From Sinohyriopsis cumingii (lineage: Eukaryota > Mollusca > Bivalvia > Unionida > Unionidae): a stretch of DNA of 64,000 nt. Location: assembly GCA_028554795.2 (NCBI GenBank), contig CM068827.1, positions 76,395,244 to 76,459,243 on the forward strand, read 5' to 3'. Below, in pieces: positions 11,215-23,752 of this stretch. The notes under the pieces were generated by a model. It was not told the DNA's origin and searched no databases. It saw only the letters and a program-made list of their open reading frames with translations. A program made the position numbers and the translations under genes. Within the stretch, counting starts at the first letter, position 1. The number at the start of each line of letters is the position of its first letter.

Positions 11215-12784
11215 TAACAGGAACAACTTTCTGATCTAAACAAGGCTTGTCAGTTACACTTGGATTAACCATAACCTTATCTTCAGCTAGGTCGTTGCCT
11301 ATTAATAAATAAATACCCTAGATGGGTAAAGCAGACACTGTTCCGACTGTCACAGGTCATGAGACTACGTCCGATGACATATTTACAAAACTGAGAGGAA
11401 CTTTACTAAAGTCGCTCTCTACTCCTTAAACAAGAACACTTTCATTAGATGAAGTCTTCTTAGATAAAGGCAAAGTACCTGATAACGAAAGACCATGAGA
11501 AGCTCTTGTGTCCCTTAAAATGTTAAGAGGGTCATACTTTCTTGTAGAATCACCAATAGATGACTAGAACATTTCGACATGAACAGTTCATAATTCTCCG
11601 GAATAAAATCAAACTGGGGTTTGTTTGCTGTAACAAATGTACTGCTTTAAATACATAATCGCGACCTTAACCTCGGAGAAATAAATGCCTTTCTAACGGC
11701 TCTGTCTTAATTCTGTTGTCTTTTTTTCAGTCGAGAGTTGGAAGTATTCGTATGAAAATGAGATGATGAGATGTTTGTTGTAAGAAAACTGCTGAGAGGA
11801 AGACTTAGGAATAAATGAAACCTCGTGAGTGAACAAATACATTGTTTTTATTTTCACTTGCAAATCGACATGTGTCTTTTTTATTGTTCCTAAACCTTTC
11901 TCGATAAGCCTCAAATACCAACTCTAAACCCTTCAAGGTAGAATTTTTAATCACATCATAATTTGCACTTTGCTGTACCGACAGTGAAGCGTAGACTTCA
12001 CGAGTTTTGCCAATCAATACACTTTGTAATAACAGAGTCCAGTACTCTCTTGGAAATTTCAAATTTTTGGCAAAGGTTCCAAAATGAGGAAACTATTGAT
12101 CTACATTTTTTTCTTTAAGAGGAGGTACAAACTTAATATTTTATTAAGATCAAAATCTGAACTTGTATGTAAGGGGGTGAGTGTTTTCTACTTGCCAGAT
12201 CTAATTTTAATTTTTGTTTTTATTACAATTACATTCTTCATTTTATCTTTCAATTTCCATCACTTCTGTTATCATTTGCATTTGTTTCTCTCTTTCTTGT
12301 TTCTGTGACTGCAACACTCTTTCGTCTTTCTGCAGAAACATTTGTGTCTCTCTTCTTTCTCTTTCTGAAGCGGAGTCCTTCTTAACTCTACTTCCATCTT
12401 GTGTTTTCATTTCAATTCCATTACTATCATTTCAGAGTCATACAGAGACATACTAATCAAACCCAAAGTACTTTTATCCGAAAGGTTATTATTCATTAAC
12501 ATTGTTTTTTTTCTTGCTTCGTTAAAGAAGCCTTCGCCTCAGACGATTCATATTGTCTGGCCAACGGGAATAATTCATCCTTTTACAAGGACTAAAATCC
12601 TTCGTGGGTAAGACTGAAAATACAAATCTCCACTTCAGATGACATTGTCAAAACATACTTGTTTCACCATAAATTTCTCAGATATGTGGAACTGAAAGGC
12701 CGGGGACTTAGGAAACTCGCAACAATGTGAATTGAAATTTCAAAAACAAAGTTTTCTGAAATATTTTAGAGAAATTCATATCCA

Positions 12785-12798
12785 GGGACGAGTCCCCA
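12785..12798 (-). other. Primer-binding-site-like sequence of the fossil LTR element
   Basis: On the minus strand TGGGGACTCGTCCC lies six bases inside the LTR terminus. It closely resembles the tRNA-Pro primer-binding site known from murine leukaemia virus (TGGGGGCTCGTCC). The tRNA-Pro assignment is an inference. Confidence 0.55.
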
Positions 12799-12804
12799 AT
12801 TTTC

Positions 12805-13480
12805 TGTTATGTGTCTATGATCTTAAACTAAGTAATATAAAAAAGAAAAAACCAGCAAGTCTTGTAATGTTCAACAAATAATTTATTTTCCTAGAATACA
12901 ACGTGAAAATTTAAAACAGAACTTACATTTTTGTGAATTAAATTCCAGATAGTGTAAAACGTTCTGTCGTATGTACAAGTATATAAAGCATCATTTTAAT
13001 TCCAGTGGAATTCTAAATAAAGTCTGAAAATGAATGTGTTGATGTGCCTGAAGTTTCAAACTGCTATTGTGCCAGTGGCTTGGAGTGTGGCGATGTGCTA
13101 ATAGTTTTGATGTATCACAATAATGTAATCCAAAATGTCCTCTCTGAATTCCTTATAATTCCCGATTAAAGTTTTAGTCCAAGAATATTTTCGAAAAATT
13201 TATATTTCAAGTAAATAATTTAAGAAATAAATTCACCCAAAATAAAACCAGAACACAACATACTAATTCTGACTCAAATATTAGAGCAAGAATGGACAAT
13301 TCTTAGGCAAACAAGATTATATTCCCCTCTACGTGACCTCAGTTTTCATTTGCTGAACAAAATCTGTCAACTAAAAAGAAATTTCCACTCTGGAAGTTTT
13401 CAAGATCAGGATCAAGTCAGTATCTTCAATTCAAGTTGACGTGTTTACCAATATCACAGAATAAGGAAAAAATAACTTGG
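12805..13480 (-). mobile_element. 5' LTR remnant of copy E (fossil)
   Basis: In plus-strand view it starts TGTTATGTGTCTATGATC and soon holds AACAAATAATTTATTTTCCTAG, matching the reversed ends of copies A and B. Similarity fades before the expected 5' end, so the outer boundary is approximate. Confidence 0.65.
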
Positions 13481-13996
13481 TTTCGCCTTAGAACGATTTG
13501 ATCATTTTCGTCGTACCTACGTACAACGTTACCTAGGGTGGATAATTGTTTTTCTAGGTAAGCAACGGAACTAGCATGTATCTCGTCGTAGATCGCTTGC
13601 GGTGGGCGACACTAAAAGCACGGCATGCACGGGTATTCTACCCTTACCAATACTCACTCTTCTGTAGATTTAAGGCAAGCTTGTCTTCTAACTGATACAC
13701 TGGTCTTTGGATCATGTCAAGGAGTGAACGTTCCCTATTTTCGTTCTCTAGCCCTAGGGGTAAGTGTTACATTTGTATTTTATTTGATATGTGAAGCATA
13801 TTCAGTTTTTAATGTCGTATTGTGAAATTTGAAACGTTGTGAACTTTTGATATGTTACAAATTGCTGTTAGAGGTTTACTTTAGCAGCATATATCTATAT
13901 ATTTTAATTATGTACCTGTTATTATGACCAGTTTGGTTTTATTGTAGCTGTCTGTACCTGTCGGTACCTGTCTGTACGTATGTTTATACGTATGTC
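13481..13996. other. Stretch with no recognisable gene
   Basis: An open frame at 13625-13825 has no motif that I recognise. Nothing else is supported. Confidence 0.45.
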
Positions 13997-14250
13997 TGTG
14001 CGCATGGTGCATCCATGAAGGGTGGGCGTGGCTAACTACAAGTGTGCTAACCCAATTTAAAACTGTGTGCTGTCGGTGCGGATATATCAGGCTGTCTGAC
14101 TGGCCGTCTGTGATGATGTAACCATCAAGGCCAGACGAAGACGAAACCGTTAATTTGTGCGCTTGGTGTATCCATGAAGGGTGTGTGCGGCCGATACAAG
14201 TGTGGGCCAACCCAAGAATTCGGGAGAACTGCGGTTTGTCGGTGGACACA
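13997..14250. repeat. Direct duplication, two copies of about 90 bp, 159 bp apart
   Basis: TGTGCGC then GGTGCATCCATGAAGGGTG begins at 13997, and a diverged copy begins at 14156. Both continue through ACAAGTGTG, CCAACCCAA and CTGTCGGTG-like segments. The long minus-strand frame here reflects the duplication. GC content is higher than in the flanks. Confidence 0.75.
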
Positions 14251-14362
14251 TTTGCAAGTTTTTACAAATATTTATGAATCGTACGGTTGTACAGATGACC
14301 GAGCCATATGTTTGTTTCAATTGACTGTTGTTTCATCTGAGTACAATTAGGTCATTTTGATT

Positions 14363-14550
14363 ACATGAGATTATTTGAATCTTATTTACATTCCATGAGA
14401 TTATGTGAATCTTATTTACATTCCCTGAAATTATTTGAATCTCACTTTCATTTCATGAGATTATTTGAATCTCACTGTCATTACATGAGATTATTTGAAT
14501 ATCGCTTCCATTACGTCAGATTATACGAATCTTACGGTCATACATTTGAA
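14363..14550. repeat. 30-bp minisatellite, about 6 copies
   Basis: CATGAGATTATTTGAATC starts at 14364, 14394 and 14424 and recurs to about 14520, an exact 30-bp period. The plus strand is open as a 10-residue repeat (FESYLHSMRL type), which I attribute to the multiple-of-three unit length. Confidence 0.9.
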
Positions 14551-14644
14551 TATATTAATCATTTTTTGTTGTCCTATTTGTGCATGTTTGGAAGTAATTG
14601 AATGAGACGTATGTTTAGATCGTAAAAGAATCACTGTATTTGAA

Positions 14645-15117
<473 letters not shown>

Positions 15118-15872
15118 TAACTGACCTTGTATAAAGTCAAGTTCGTTGTCTACCTGACTAGGAGCATTAATTTTTAATTTTGTAAACAACTAATACATAG
15201 CTAATAATCTCTCTATGAGTGTGAGTTTAATATTAGTATTATCATCAGTAGAAGTGAAGATATTCATATTGGTCTGAGCCAATGACACTGTGTTTGCCAT
15301 GTATATTATTATGATTTTAGTGAGAGATCTTCTAATTACAACTAAATGTTTTTTGGAAATGGTCTTAGTTTTTTATATATATAATCTTGTTTACTGGGAA
15401 AATGTTATTCTTGATTTAACATCTTGTCAGAAATCATTTATTTTGCTGTATTCAAAATTTGATTTGGGTGGTATCATTTTTCACTGGAAATACAAAGTGC
15501 TCCCTCGTATTCTTAGGAAGATATATTAATTGGGAATTATAGTTAATTCAAACAAGGAACCTTGGATTATATTATTGTGATTCAACAAACGACTTATGGC
15601 ACATCAGTGCAATTCAGGTCATTGGTACATTAGTACCTTAGAGGATACCGGCTGCCACAGGTACTTCAACACCTTCAGCGTGTGTCAAATTCTTTGGGCA
15701 CCTCTAAATTTATTCACGGATTGTGTTAGTAACTCTAGGATTATTTGGGATTTTAATCTAAATAAAATAAGGTTTTTTAAAGTTTTTTTTTTTACTATTT
15801 ACTTTGTATTCAAGGGGAATAATTTGTTTTGAATTTTACAAATCTCTTTTCTATGACCATGGAATCGTAATA
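15118..15872 (+). mobile_element. LTR of the Gmr1-like family (copy C), fossil, 5' end uncertain
   Basis: It shares an ordered series of blocks with copies B and D: GACCTTGT near the start, GTAAACAACTAATA, CTGGAAATACAAAGTGCTC, GGATTATATTATTGTGATTC and GGGGAATAATTTGTTTTG near the end, and it closes with ATCGTAATA. Divergence is high, so it is old. Confidence 0.6.
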
Positions 15873-17284
15873 CCAATGCTATAGCAGAACAAATCATATA
15901 AATCACCAAAATCATTCATTTCAGTAATTGCTTGTTTTCATAGCACGACGCTGTGATCAACTAAAACAACCGTTTGACGAGACAGAAAAATGAAAGAAAA
16001 CGAAAGTTCTATAGTGATAATTAAGTTAGCATATTGTCAATACAAGATGTTGCCTAAAAGCATACTTCTTGAATATTAAACTAAGTTCAACAATATCAAG
16101 TTATTTAATCTTTCAAAACCATATGTTGATTTTGAAATTTATTTCATTGGGTTGCTTTTTATGCTTGTATTATCCAAGCTTTTAAAATAAAGATCATAAT
16201 TATTTTGACGATTTACTTCGTTATCATCATCATCATCATCATTATCATCTCATTCATCTTCGGTCTCTTTGATCATTAACGCATGTTTCCTTCATAGTGA
16301 AAACAAATACAAATTATTCTTTTGCATCAAGATTGCTTCCGATGCTTCTTTAAATTTGCAAATGTTATAACGAAATAGTGTCGTATTAACTTCTCTGTCT
16401 AATTGCATTGCTATGGATAGGATCGATATTTGAAAGGTGTAGCATGTTTGCTACAAATCGTGTCAAAGGTCAGGGTCTTGGTCAGCCTCGTGATGCGTGA
16501 TAATGTTGGGGAGCTAGTGTAATTCAAGTGTAAAGATAAGACTGCTCTTAATGACAAATCAACGTTCGGTCTCTTATTTATTGGAAATCACTGGGCAAAT
16601 GGATTTGGAGTCCTAATTTTGGACTGTTCGATTAGGTGAAGTAATTGTAAGAGCAAATATTCAATCTTCTCACTCAGTATTTGAATGTATCTGCGCTTCT
16701 TGGTAGTTTTCTTTGATTTGAATAGATGTAACTTACGTATTTTCAGCCCATACTATGGTCTAATTAAAAGCAAGAAAGAAATGTATTTGCATTTAGCCGA
16801 TTGACCATCAGCAAGTATATAGATATATGTTTGTTACAATGATGGTGACGTGTTTAAAACGTAATGAAAAACAAACCTATTGAAATTAAAAACATTCAAC
16901 AAATACTAAAGATATATACTTAAGCATGCATACCGACATTTACAAGAACCCATATATGCACGCGTAGATCATAAATGTTTACGCCCATACCCAAACACAT
17001 ACTTATATAGACCCATATGCGTACAACACTGAGATAATGTGATACGCACACACACGCACATATAAATCTATACCTGCATTAATGCATACATTGTGATACG
17101 AAGAAAGCATACAATACGTACATTTGTGACTCCGGAATAGGCTTGTTGAATTGCACGAATGATCTTCAATACAATCCAGTTCGCGAGAAGACACAAACGG
17201 TGTCATCACTACTTAAACAGTTGTCAGCATGCTTTACTTAACAGTATCAAAAGAACATTGTACATGAAATATAACACTGTAATG
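15873..17284. other. Mostly featureless AT-rich stretch
   Basis: Apart from a short (ATC)n run at 16221-16248, I see no gene or known element. The frames at 17003-17392 overlap each other on opposite strands and one runs into the MITE. Confidence 0.5.
16221..16248. repeat. (ATC)n microsatellite
   Basis: About eight ATC units with one variant. Confidence 0.85.
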
Positions 17285-17292
17285 TATGTATT

Positions 17293-17658
17293 CAGCGGCG
17301 TCGCTAGGGTTGGTGTCACCCAGTGCGGTAAACTCATGATGTCACCCCTCCAGACTTCCACCATGGATTTCTTCTTCTACCTCATTAATTAACGCCTTCG
17401 CAAATAACTCCAAATTTTGCTCTGACCAGCTCTAAATCTCATTCAAATAAGCACCAGACGCTCTGCAGACTGCATGGTGGCACCCTGTGCCTGCTAGTCA
17501 TGTATCTAATTATGATCGGTTATCCGCTTATGAAATCCGACTAGACCGAGCAGTGTGTGCTCTGTAAAATTTGCAATTTTTCATTTTGGTGTCACCCCTT
17601 TGAGATGGTGTGACCCGGTGCGGTCCGCACCCCCCGCACCCCCCTAGCGACGCCACTG
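17293..17658. mobile_element. hAT-type MITE with 8-bp target duplication
   Basis: The ends are inverted: CAGCGGCGTCGCTAGGG at the left, and CAGTGGCGTCGCTAGGGGGG when the right end is read in reverse. The element is 366 bp and has no transposase frame. TATGTATT lies immediately on both sides (17285-17292 and 17659-17666). CAGNGGCG-type ends with an 8-bp duplication are diagnostic of the hAT superfamily. It contains GGTGTCACCC repeats near both ends. It depends on a transposase encoded elsewhere. Confidence 0.93.
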
Positions 17659-17666
17659 TATGTATT

Positions 17667-18124
17667 CATAAATGAAACGGAGAATGCGTTTCTATGTAGG
17701 ATTCATCATAGTATTACTTTCACTTAGTTGTCTATGAATACAATTTCCCTGATTTCTAACCTCAACAGTTTTAGTGGAATTGAGCTATTTGATAAATTTC
17801 CAAATTTTCTGACCTATACAAAAGTATGACTTTATATACATCTTCCTTAGCTGCAAATAACATTGGCATTTTAAAGCAAATTAATAGTCATCTTCCAGCA
17901 CGTTGACATAATTAAAAATTCCTTTTTCCAGTGGGGTTCTGTGTGACTCTTACATCTATCTGGTTCAGTATGTACAATATGGGCAAATATCCTTATTTTT
18001 GAAAGGGATTTTCAAAATGTCACTTTAAATAATCCTTATAGCCAAAATTTTGTGACAAATTTCTAAACACTACATTTCTTGAAGATTCACTGAATCTTGA
18101 TAGCCAATTTTGGATAAACTGGTC
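17667..18124. other. AT-rich stretch with no recognisable gene
   Basis: Nothing that I can assign lies between the MITE and the following LTR. Confidence 0.5.
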
Positions 18125-19109
18125 TGTTATGTGTTTTTAATTTGCATGATTTGTTAGTTAGTTTTTTTTTTATTTTTTATTTTAACATATGTTATTAATG
18201 ATATATATCAATTTGTATGATGGAATAGACCTTGTCCAAAATCAACTTCATTTTCTACTTGACTTGAATCATTGGTTTATTTTTAATTCTGTTAATAACT
18301 GAAATATAGCTAAATAGTCTTCATGTGTATGGGTTTAATATTGAGATCATTGTTAATAGAAGTAAACATACCCATTTGGCATGAATATAAGTTATTGGCA
18401 TTCTCCTATAAATATACCTCACCTACCTGATATATTCCACATTCTATGTTATAATTTTAATAACAGACCTTCTAATTTTACTAAGATTTTATTGTGTAAA
18501 AATTAAGAAGCTTCTAGAAGGTTATTTTCCATTAGGTAATAGTTTATTTAGAAAATGCTAATTGTGGCGTATGGTCAAATAGGGGACTATATAATCTTGC
18601 TATTTTTCAAGAAATTATTCACTCCTGCTTTAAGATCATAGCAGCATCAGTTGTATTATTGCTTTGTCAATAAATTCGTTTGGGATGCAATTTATTTAAA
18701 TTATTCGCTGGAAATTATGAATGCTCATCCAGAATAACATGCTTGGAAATATAGACTTGAATTTATAGTGAAATTTCAAATAAGCATTTAGTTCATGGAT
18801 TATATTATTGTGATCCAGTAAAGGACTGTTGGTACAACACTATTATACGGGTCACTTCAGGCACATCAAGATATTCAACTTTGGATTTAATTTGGATTTC
18901 CACTACAGCTTATTCAGATCTTTAATCATTAAAACTTGTGTCTGTAATTATATGATTATTTGGAATTAAATTCGCAATACTAAGCCCCTACCCCATTTTT
19001 GTTTATAGACATTTTAATTTGCATTGAAATACATTATTTGCTGCATTTACAATGCTTGTTACTTTCCACTCTTTTCTATTACGTATTTTAACATCATAGA
19101 GACGTAATA
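18125..19109 (+). mobile_element. LTR of the Gmr1-like family (copy D), fossil
   Basis: It starts TGTTATGTGTTTTTAATT and ends near GAGACGTAATA. Blocks shared with copy B include CTAGAAGGTTATTTTC, GAAAATGCTAATTGTG and TACATTATTTGCTG just before the end. No matching target duplication is visible, and no internal region in the same orientation follows, so it is a solo or truncated LTR. It is old by divergence. Confidence 0.7.
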
Positions 19110-19141
19110 ATAAGACCTTAATGTTCCCAACAGTTTAATTA

Positions 19142-19699
19142 TCTACACTTCCCTTGGGCCGAAGATTTTCTTTCCAGGATGGCTTTCAGTGTCAGGAAGC
19201 ATTATGTTCTATATAACATAACGCTGGTCATTGCGACAGAATTTGAATTTTCGTCGGTGAATACAAATGGAGGGTTATAATTGTCAGCAATGCCCTTCTC
19301 ATGGAAAAGTACCGTGGCTGTGGTTTACATTTTGATTTCCGTTAGTTCTTCATAATATGCGGCTACATTATCTCTGGACTTGGATTTGGCACATACAATT
19401 GAGAGGGACCTTGGTTGTTTAGCCGTTAAATTAGAACATCACGAAATGAAGTTGCGATACCACTGCAGTGATAGCGGAACACCCTTCTGAGAAAGTCCAA
19501 TATCAACATCATAGTCACTGGCCATATCATACACATATAAACGGGTACAACCAATGTCTATTTTCTTCAGAAGCTAAACGTGGTCTACATGTCTGGCTTC
19601 CTGCTCCAAGGAAAATGATTCAACTGGCTCCAATTTAACGCTGTGAGTGGGCATAGGCAGGTTATGTAATACTGTCGAGGTGCTTCCTTCAGCAGACAT
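19142..19699 (-). pseudogene. Unidentified coding-like relic
   Basis: Read on the minus strand from an ATG at 19699, one frame stays protein-like for about 186 codons with only about four in-frame stops. It begins MSAEGSTSTVLHNLPMPTHS, continues through VESFSLEQEARHVDHV, LYVYDMASDYDVDIGLSQKG and AAYYEELTEIK, and then NYNPPFVFTDENSNSVAM. The GC content is above its surroundings, and the composition differs from the repeat-derived frames elsewhere. I do not recognise the family. It could be a processed pseudogene or an internal remnant of a mobile element beside LTR copy D. Confidence 0.42.
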
Positions 19700-19702
19700 G
19701 TA

Positions 19703-21698
19703 TGTGTTGTTCTATTCGTGATCGTCACAATGCGTTTTCAACACGCGTGATACCACTTTCCAAATAATGTACACGATGTTCTGACCATGTTTGTAGAGTT
19801 TCCATTCCGCAAAATTTACTAAGTATAGTATAGGATGCCAGTGTATGCAATATTTGAAGCCAATATATGGAATTTTCCATTTGGAAATGTTTGAGTAGAG
19901 GGTATGTTTTTGGCTGTTAAATCTGCGTTTATATTAACATAATTACCAACATGAAAAGCCTTTCAACGTTGCAAAATATTTGTTTTATACTATAGAAGCA
20001 AGTAATGTTTATAATTGGGCATATCAAGGTTTGTTGAATTTAAGCTTTTGTAAGGCTTTCAGTGTGGAAAGGGTTCGGAAAAGATGATTTTATTGTTGAA
20101 AACATCTAATTATTGCATTTTTGCCAGCGGTTATTAAAACATAATGACTATTGCTTTTTATCTAATAGCCGTTGAATAATTAATCTTAATGGAAAAGGAA
20201 ACGAGCTGACAGGAACTGTCATATATGTCGAAGTATATATGCTGATTTTTGGACTCATTGCCATATCTGCACATTATTAAGGCATTCTCTCATCAAAAAG
20301 AACAAAGCTGTCGAAATCTCTGAGTTATTTCTTCACACTGTCTGACCTTAATTTTTTATCTTATATATTTTTCCTTGTATCTATGTATTTATCTATCTCC
20401 ATAAATCTATCCGTCTATTAGTCTGTCAATTTAGCTGTGTATCTGAGTTTTGCAAGAGCACAAATTGTGTAGTTATAGAATAGCGGACCGCAATACTGAC
20501 TGTATAGTTTTAAGTGTCTATTAAATATATATCATGGAAATGAATATTTTCGCAACGATTGTCGGCAAGGAACAAATGGTTTGACACATAATAGTCTGTT
20601 GCTTACAAGTTAAAAAATTGCAGCCAAGGGAAAGACTTTCACAAAAAGAATTAAACTTGTGGCCGTAGCAACATATTGACATACATTTTTGAATTGTAAA
20701 CTTGCTGTACAGAGAGATCGTGGGTACATCTATATACGATATAGACTAAGGCCTTCTGTTATTTTTAATAGACAGTTGGGATATAAAACAGAAAGTTTTT
20801 AGTGAAGGCTACAAATCATACAGTTTGCCTACTAGCACTTTTTGTGTAAGTATCCTTTTTAATTCGACATAATACTGATACCCTTAAGAAAGTATAAGAC
20901 AAATGTGTTCATTTCTATTTGCACAACACCTTCCTATTAGCGAGCTTCTAAAATCGTTTCATATCTGATTAAGTATACATCGAAAAGGCATAGCAAAACA
21001 TGCTTGAGTTATAAAACGATGAAAATTTTAAAGCTGTGTTGTTTACCTGTATTTAGATTAGTTTTAGCAGGGAAGATATTTAACATTTAACCTTTTCATA
21101 AGACTCGTGTGTAAAGGTATATGCATATTCCGCGTTTTATGCATACAAAAATGTTGAATTTTCAACCTGACAATATTGTAGTTATTGTATTATTAAGAGT
21201 TGTTACACGTTTGTGTATACCTTTTAAACAGAATTCCGATTAGAAAAATAAATAATATATTGAAATATAACCCATTTCCCTAGTTACGATACTGTCTAGT
21301 CTCACAATAATGATAATATGCTTCAAAAAGTTTCAAAGGAGGACTGCTGTAGGAACTACGAATATTTCTAATGACAAGGTCGGATGACGGTGATTATCCT
21401 ATCCTTATTTATTCTAACTAGTGATTTTATTTAAAAAAATTGAAAATATATCAACAATGGAATTAAGTGTTCCTAATTTCTTACAATAAACCTGGCTTAC
21501 TTTCAGAGACTAGGTAGGATATCAGAAATAGAAACAATGAAAAGTATATCATAAAATAGTTTAAATAACAACCATTTTCTCAAAGCAATATTGAACAATC
21601 TTTTCTTGAGAATCATATAAGGAAACTATTTCAGCAAGAAGAGAATAGTAAAAGTGTATGATGCGTTAAGAAACAAGCGTGTCTTCTCGTATGCATGG
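19703..21698. other. Featureless AT-rich stretch
   Basis: I find no supported gene, RNA or repeat in these 2 kb. Confidence 0.55.
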
Positions 21699-22740
21699 AT
21701 TACTTTAATGTAAATGTCATTCTACCCTATTTAAAGTGCTGGCATTAAAATATTAAATATTAGTCTGGAAACTTTATATTCGACATATTCGACACATCAC
21801 ATGGGATTGAAAAGAATACTTTGTTTTGTTATATATGAGTCTGTTAGATATAAATGCATTTTCTACAAATCTACCTGAGGGCAGATATTTAATTTTACAG
21901 ACCGTACTTAAATTTAAATTGAATAAACCTTTCCTTCGAACTGCCATTTAAATTTAATCCTAAATACTATATTTATTCTTAACATTTTCTGATTTCTAGA
22001 TTTTTCGAACTTTTAAAAAATGGTGTTATTTTTCTGAATGTCAAAGTTTACCTAAACAAAACTGTTCTTAGTTTCGCTATATGACGAACGTATAACATTT
22101 CATGCTTTTATTATGTTTGCAGTAGAAACAGCCACATAAGGAAATGCATTGCTCCATCTCCTGAGCTCCACCACTTCGGGGTCAGCTTCTTGAGCTCTCA
22201 TAGTGCTAATAACATGGGGAGTTATAAGAGATCATATTTGCAGTTGTTGATTAGGGTCGGAGAGTAGTGATCGGGTGAACTATGGAAATGTATCATACAT
22301 TCCGCTAGGTTATGTTTCTAAATACTTTCTGGATAATTCTATCGTTACTTTACTACCTCTTTTGATATAAGCGAAATATGAGAGAGGCAAGAGAGCAGTG
22401 TGGCAGAATATGAGTTTTCTCTCATTCACCTAGATCCACCAAAGTGTACGTCACACATTTACTCTGTTCACATAGATCCACCAAATTGTACGTCAACAGT
22501 TTACTCTCTTGATCTTTTGACAAGACTTGAACAGAGTGCATGCTACGTTCCTCATTTAATCTCTTGATTAAATCTGGCATAATTCCTATGAACATTAGTT
22601 GACTGACTGACTGACTGTCTGTCTGTCTGTATGTATGTATGTATGTATGCATGTATGCATGTATGTATGTATGTATGTATGTATGTATGCATGCATGCAT
22701 GTATGTATGTATGTATGTATGTATGTATGTATGTATGTAT
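21699..22740 (+). mobile_element. Microsatellite-bearing element, copy 1 (Helentron/pearl-like candidate)
   Basis: About 1 kb matches 55783-57114 in reverse orientation almost continuously, including the block CCTAACGG-free core CTCCATCTCCTGAGCTCCAC, GATTAGGGTCGGAGAGTAG and GGTTATGTTTCTAAATAC. It has a tandem pair of 42-bp units (TAGATCCACCAAA at 22431 and 22473) and ends in a (GACT)n-(GTCT)n-(GTAT)n tract. A GTCY-type microsatellite beside short tandem cores is a known trait of Helentron-derived non-autonomous elements and of bivalve pearl elements. Assignment to either is an inference. No coding region is present. Confidence 0.72.
22601..22740. repeat. (GACT)n-(GTCT)n-(GTAT)n compound microsatellite
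   Basis: Three tetranucleotide runs follow each other. The same order is found reversed at 55783-56286. The long minus-strand frame across it is an artefact of the 4-bp unit. Confidence 0.95.
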
Positions 22741-23247
22741 TGCGTTGATCCCATTAGGTTGGGTTGATTAAACTACTACTTATCACTCCTTCTGACAGAT
22801 AATTATTAACCCAGATCAAACCATTTATTAGTACCAGTTTATGTATTGAGCATAAATATCGTATGGCGTCTACAGTCAATAAGACATTTTTTAATATCAT
22901 AAAATTAACAGTTCGAACACCTTATGTTTGAAACAGAAAAGCAATGGTCCAGACTTTTTCGGAGATATATTAGTACATCAACTTGATCGTAACCCTAACG
23001 ACATTAGCAACTCTTTCGCTCAGCATTCAGCATGTTTTAAGAACCGGTTGTTTTGCACCGGTCACTCCTTGACGAAAAGCTGTCCTTTGCTTCGACTGTG
23101 TTATTGGTACGCGCAAGCCTGTCGTATTATATTGAAGTACAACCAGGACGTGGTCAGTAAGAGTTGATGCAATGGCTCATTGTGTTTCGTTAAGACTAGA
23201 TAATGCATTGACTAATCTCTCCTTCATCTCATCTCACCGACAGGTCG
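22741..23247. other. Stretch with no recognisable gene
   Basis: An open frame of 79 codons at 22928-23167 has no recognised motif. Confidence 0.45.
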
Positions 23248-23414
23248 GTGAGGCAAGTGCTGCAGTCCCATCCAGTCATATTATTCTGACACCAGGCCGA
23301 CCATTCCTAACACTGATCTCTTAGTTCTGAGCACCAAGTGATGCAGCAGATAAAACTTGGGTGCGAACCCGCTACCACCGGCATCCGATGCCGACGCTAT
23401 AAACACTAAAGCCA
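23248..23414 (-). mobile_element. Old, partial family-1 SINE
   Basis: The minus strand matches the middle and head of the family: the TGACACCAGGCCGACC block, CTGAGCACCAAG, GGTGCGAACCCG and a decayed A-box region. The 3' part and tail are missing, and substitutions are more numerous than in the other copies. Confidence 0.75.
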
Positions 23415-23752
23415 TTGCTTATATCTCTGTACTTATACATGCGATATTTAACGCCATGTAGTATGTCTCTCGATATAAATTGTCCCATGATATTGCGGCG
23501 TTTCTTCCAGAATTCGAATCATCGGTGTATCACCGTCATATTTCCTCGCCTCAAAACCCCGTATGTCCTTCTTCTCCAAATTGTATCGTGAATGCTGTTC
23601 ATGGTGTTAGCAACATTCTACTTAAATAATCTTGTCGGACGACAGAGTGAGTGCTCTACTATTGGGCTCAAAACTATTTAATTTTGTATTATTTTACTCA
23701 ATTAAAATAATGCTGATATGTTTTAGTATCACGTAAACTACGCATCAGTATG

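Larger units (their letters stand above)
11215..13480 (-). mobile_element. Gmr1-like Ty3/Gypsy fragment: 5' LTR, gag, start of protease region (fossil, copy E)
   Basis: Read on the minus strand it holds, in order, an LTR remnant (12805 up to roughly 13480), a primer-binding-like site, a lysine/glutamate-rich gag leader (about 12230-12440), a capsid segment (about 11800-12060, with PREYWTLLLQSVL and SLSVQQSANYD) and the zinc-knuckle/protease-side region (11215-11700). Each part aligns with the corresponding part of the element at 44.6-50.0 kb. Integrase and reverse transcriptase are absent. The fragment is heavily broken and is older than the main copy by appearance. Confidence 0.78.

Noticed and set aside
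12084-12611. Plus-strand frames over the gag relic at 12.1-12.6 kb
   Set aside because: They are antisense shadows of the same gag leader in the older copy.
10789-12805. Copy B LTR and the gag relic as one element
   Set aside because: The LTR at 9863-10788 is on the plus strand with its own flanking duplication, while the gag relic reads on the minus strand from the LTR at 12805.
22422-22754. 110-codon minus-strand frame
   Set aside because: Most of it is the GTAT microsatellite, and the remainder lies in the non-coding microsatellite-bearing element.
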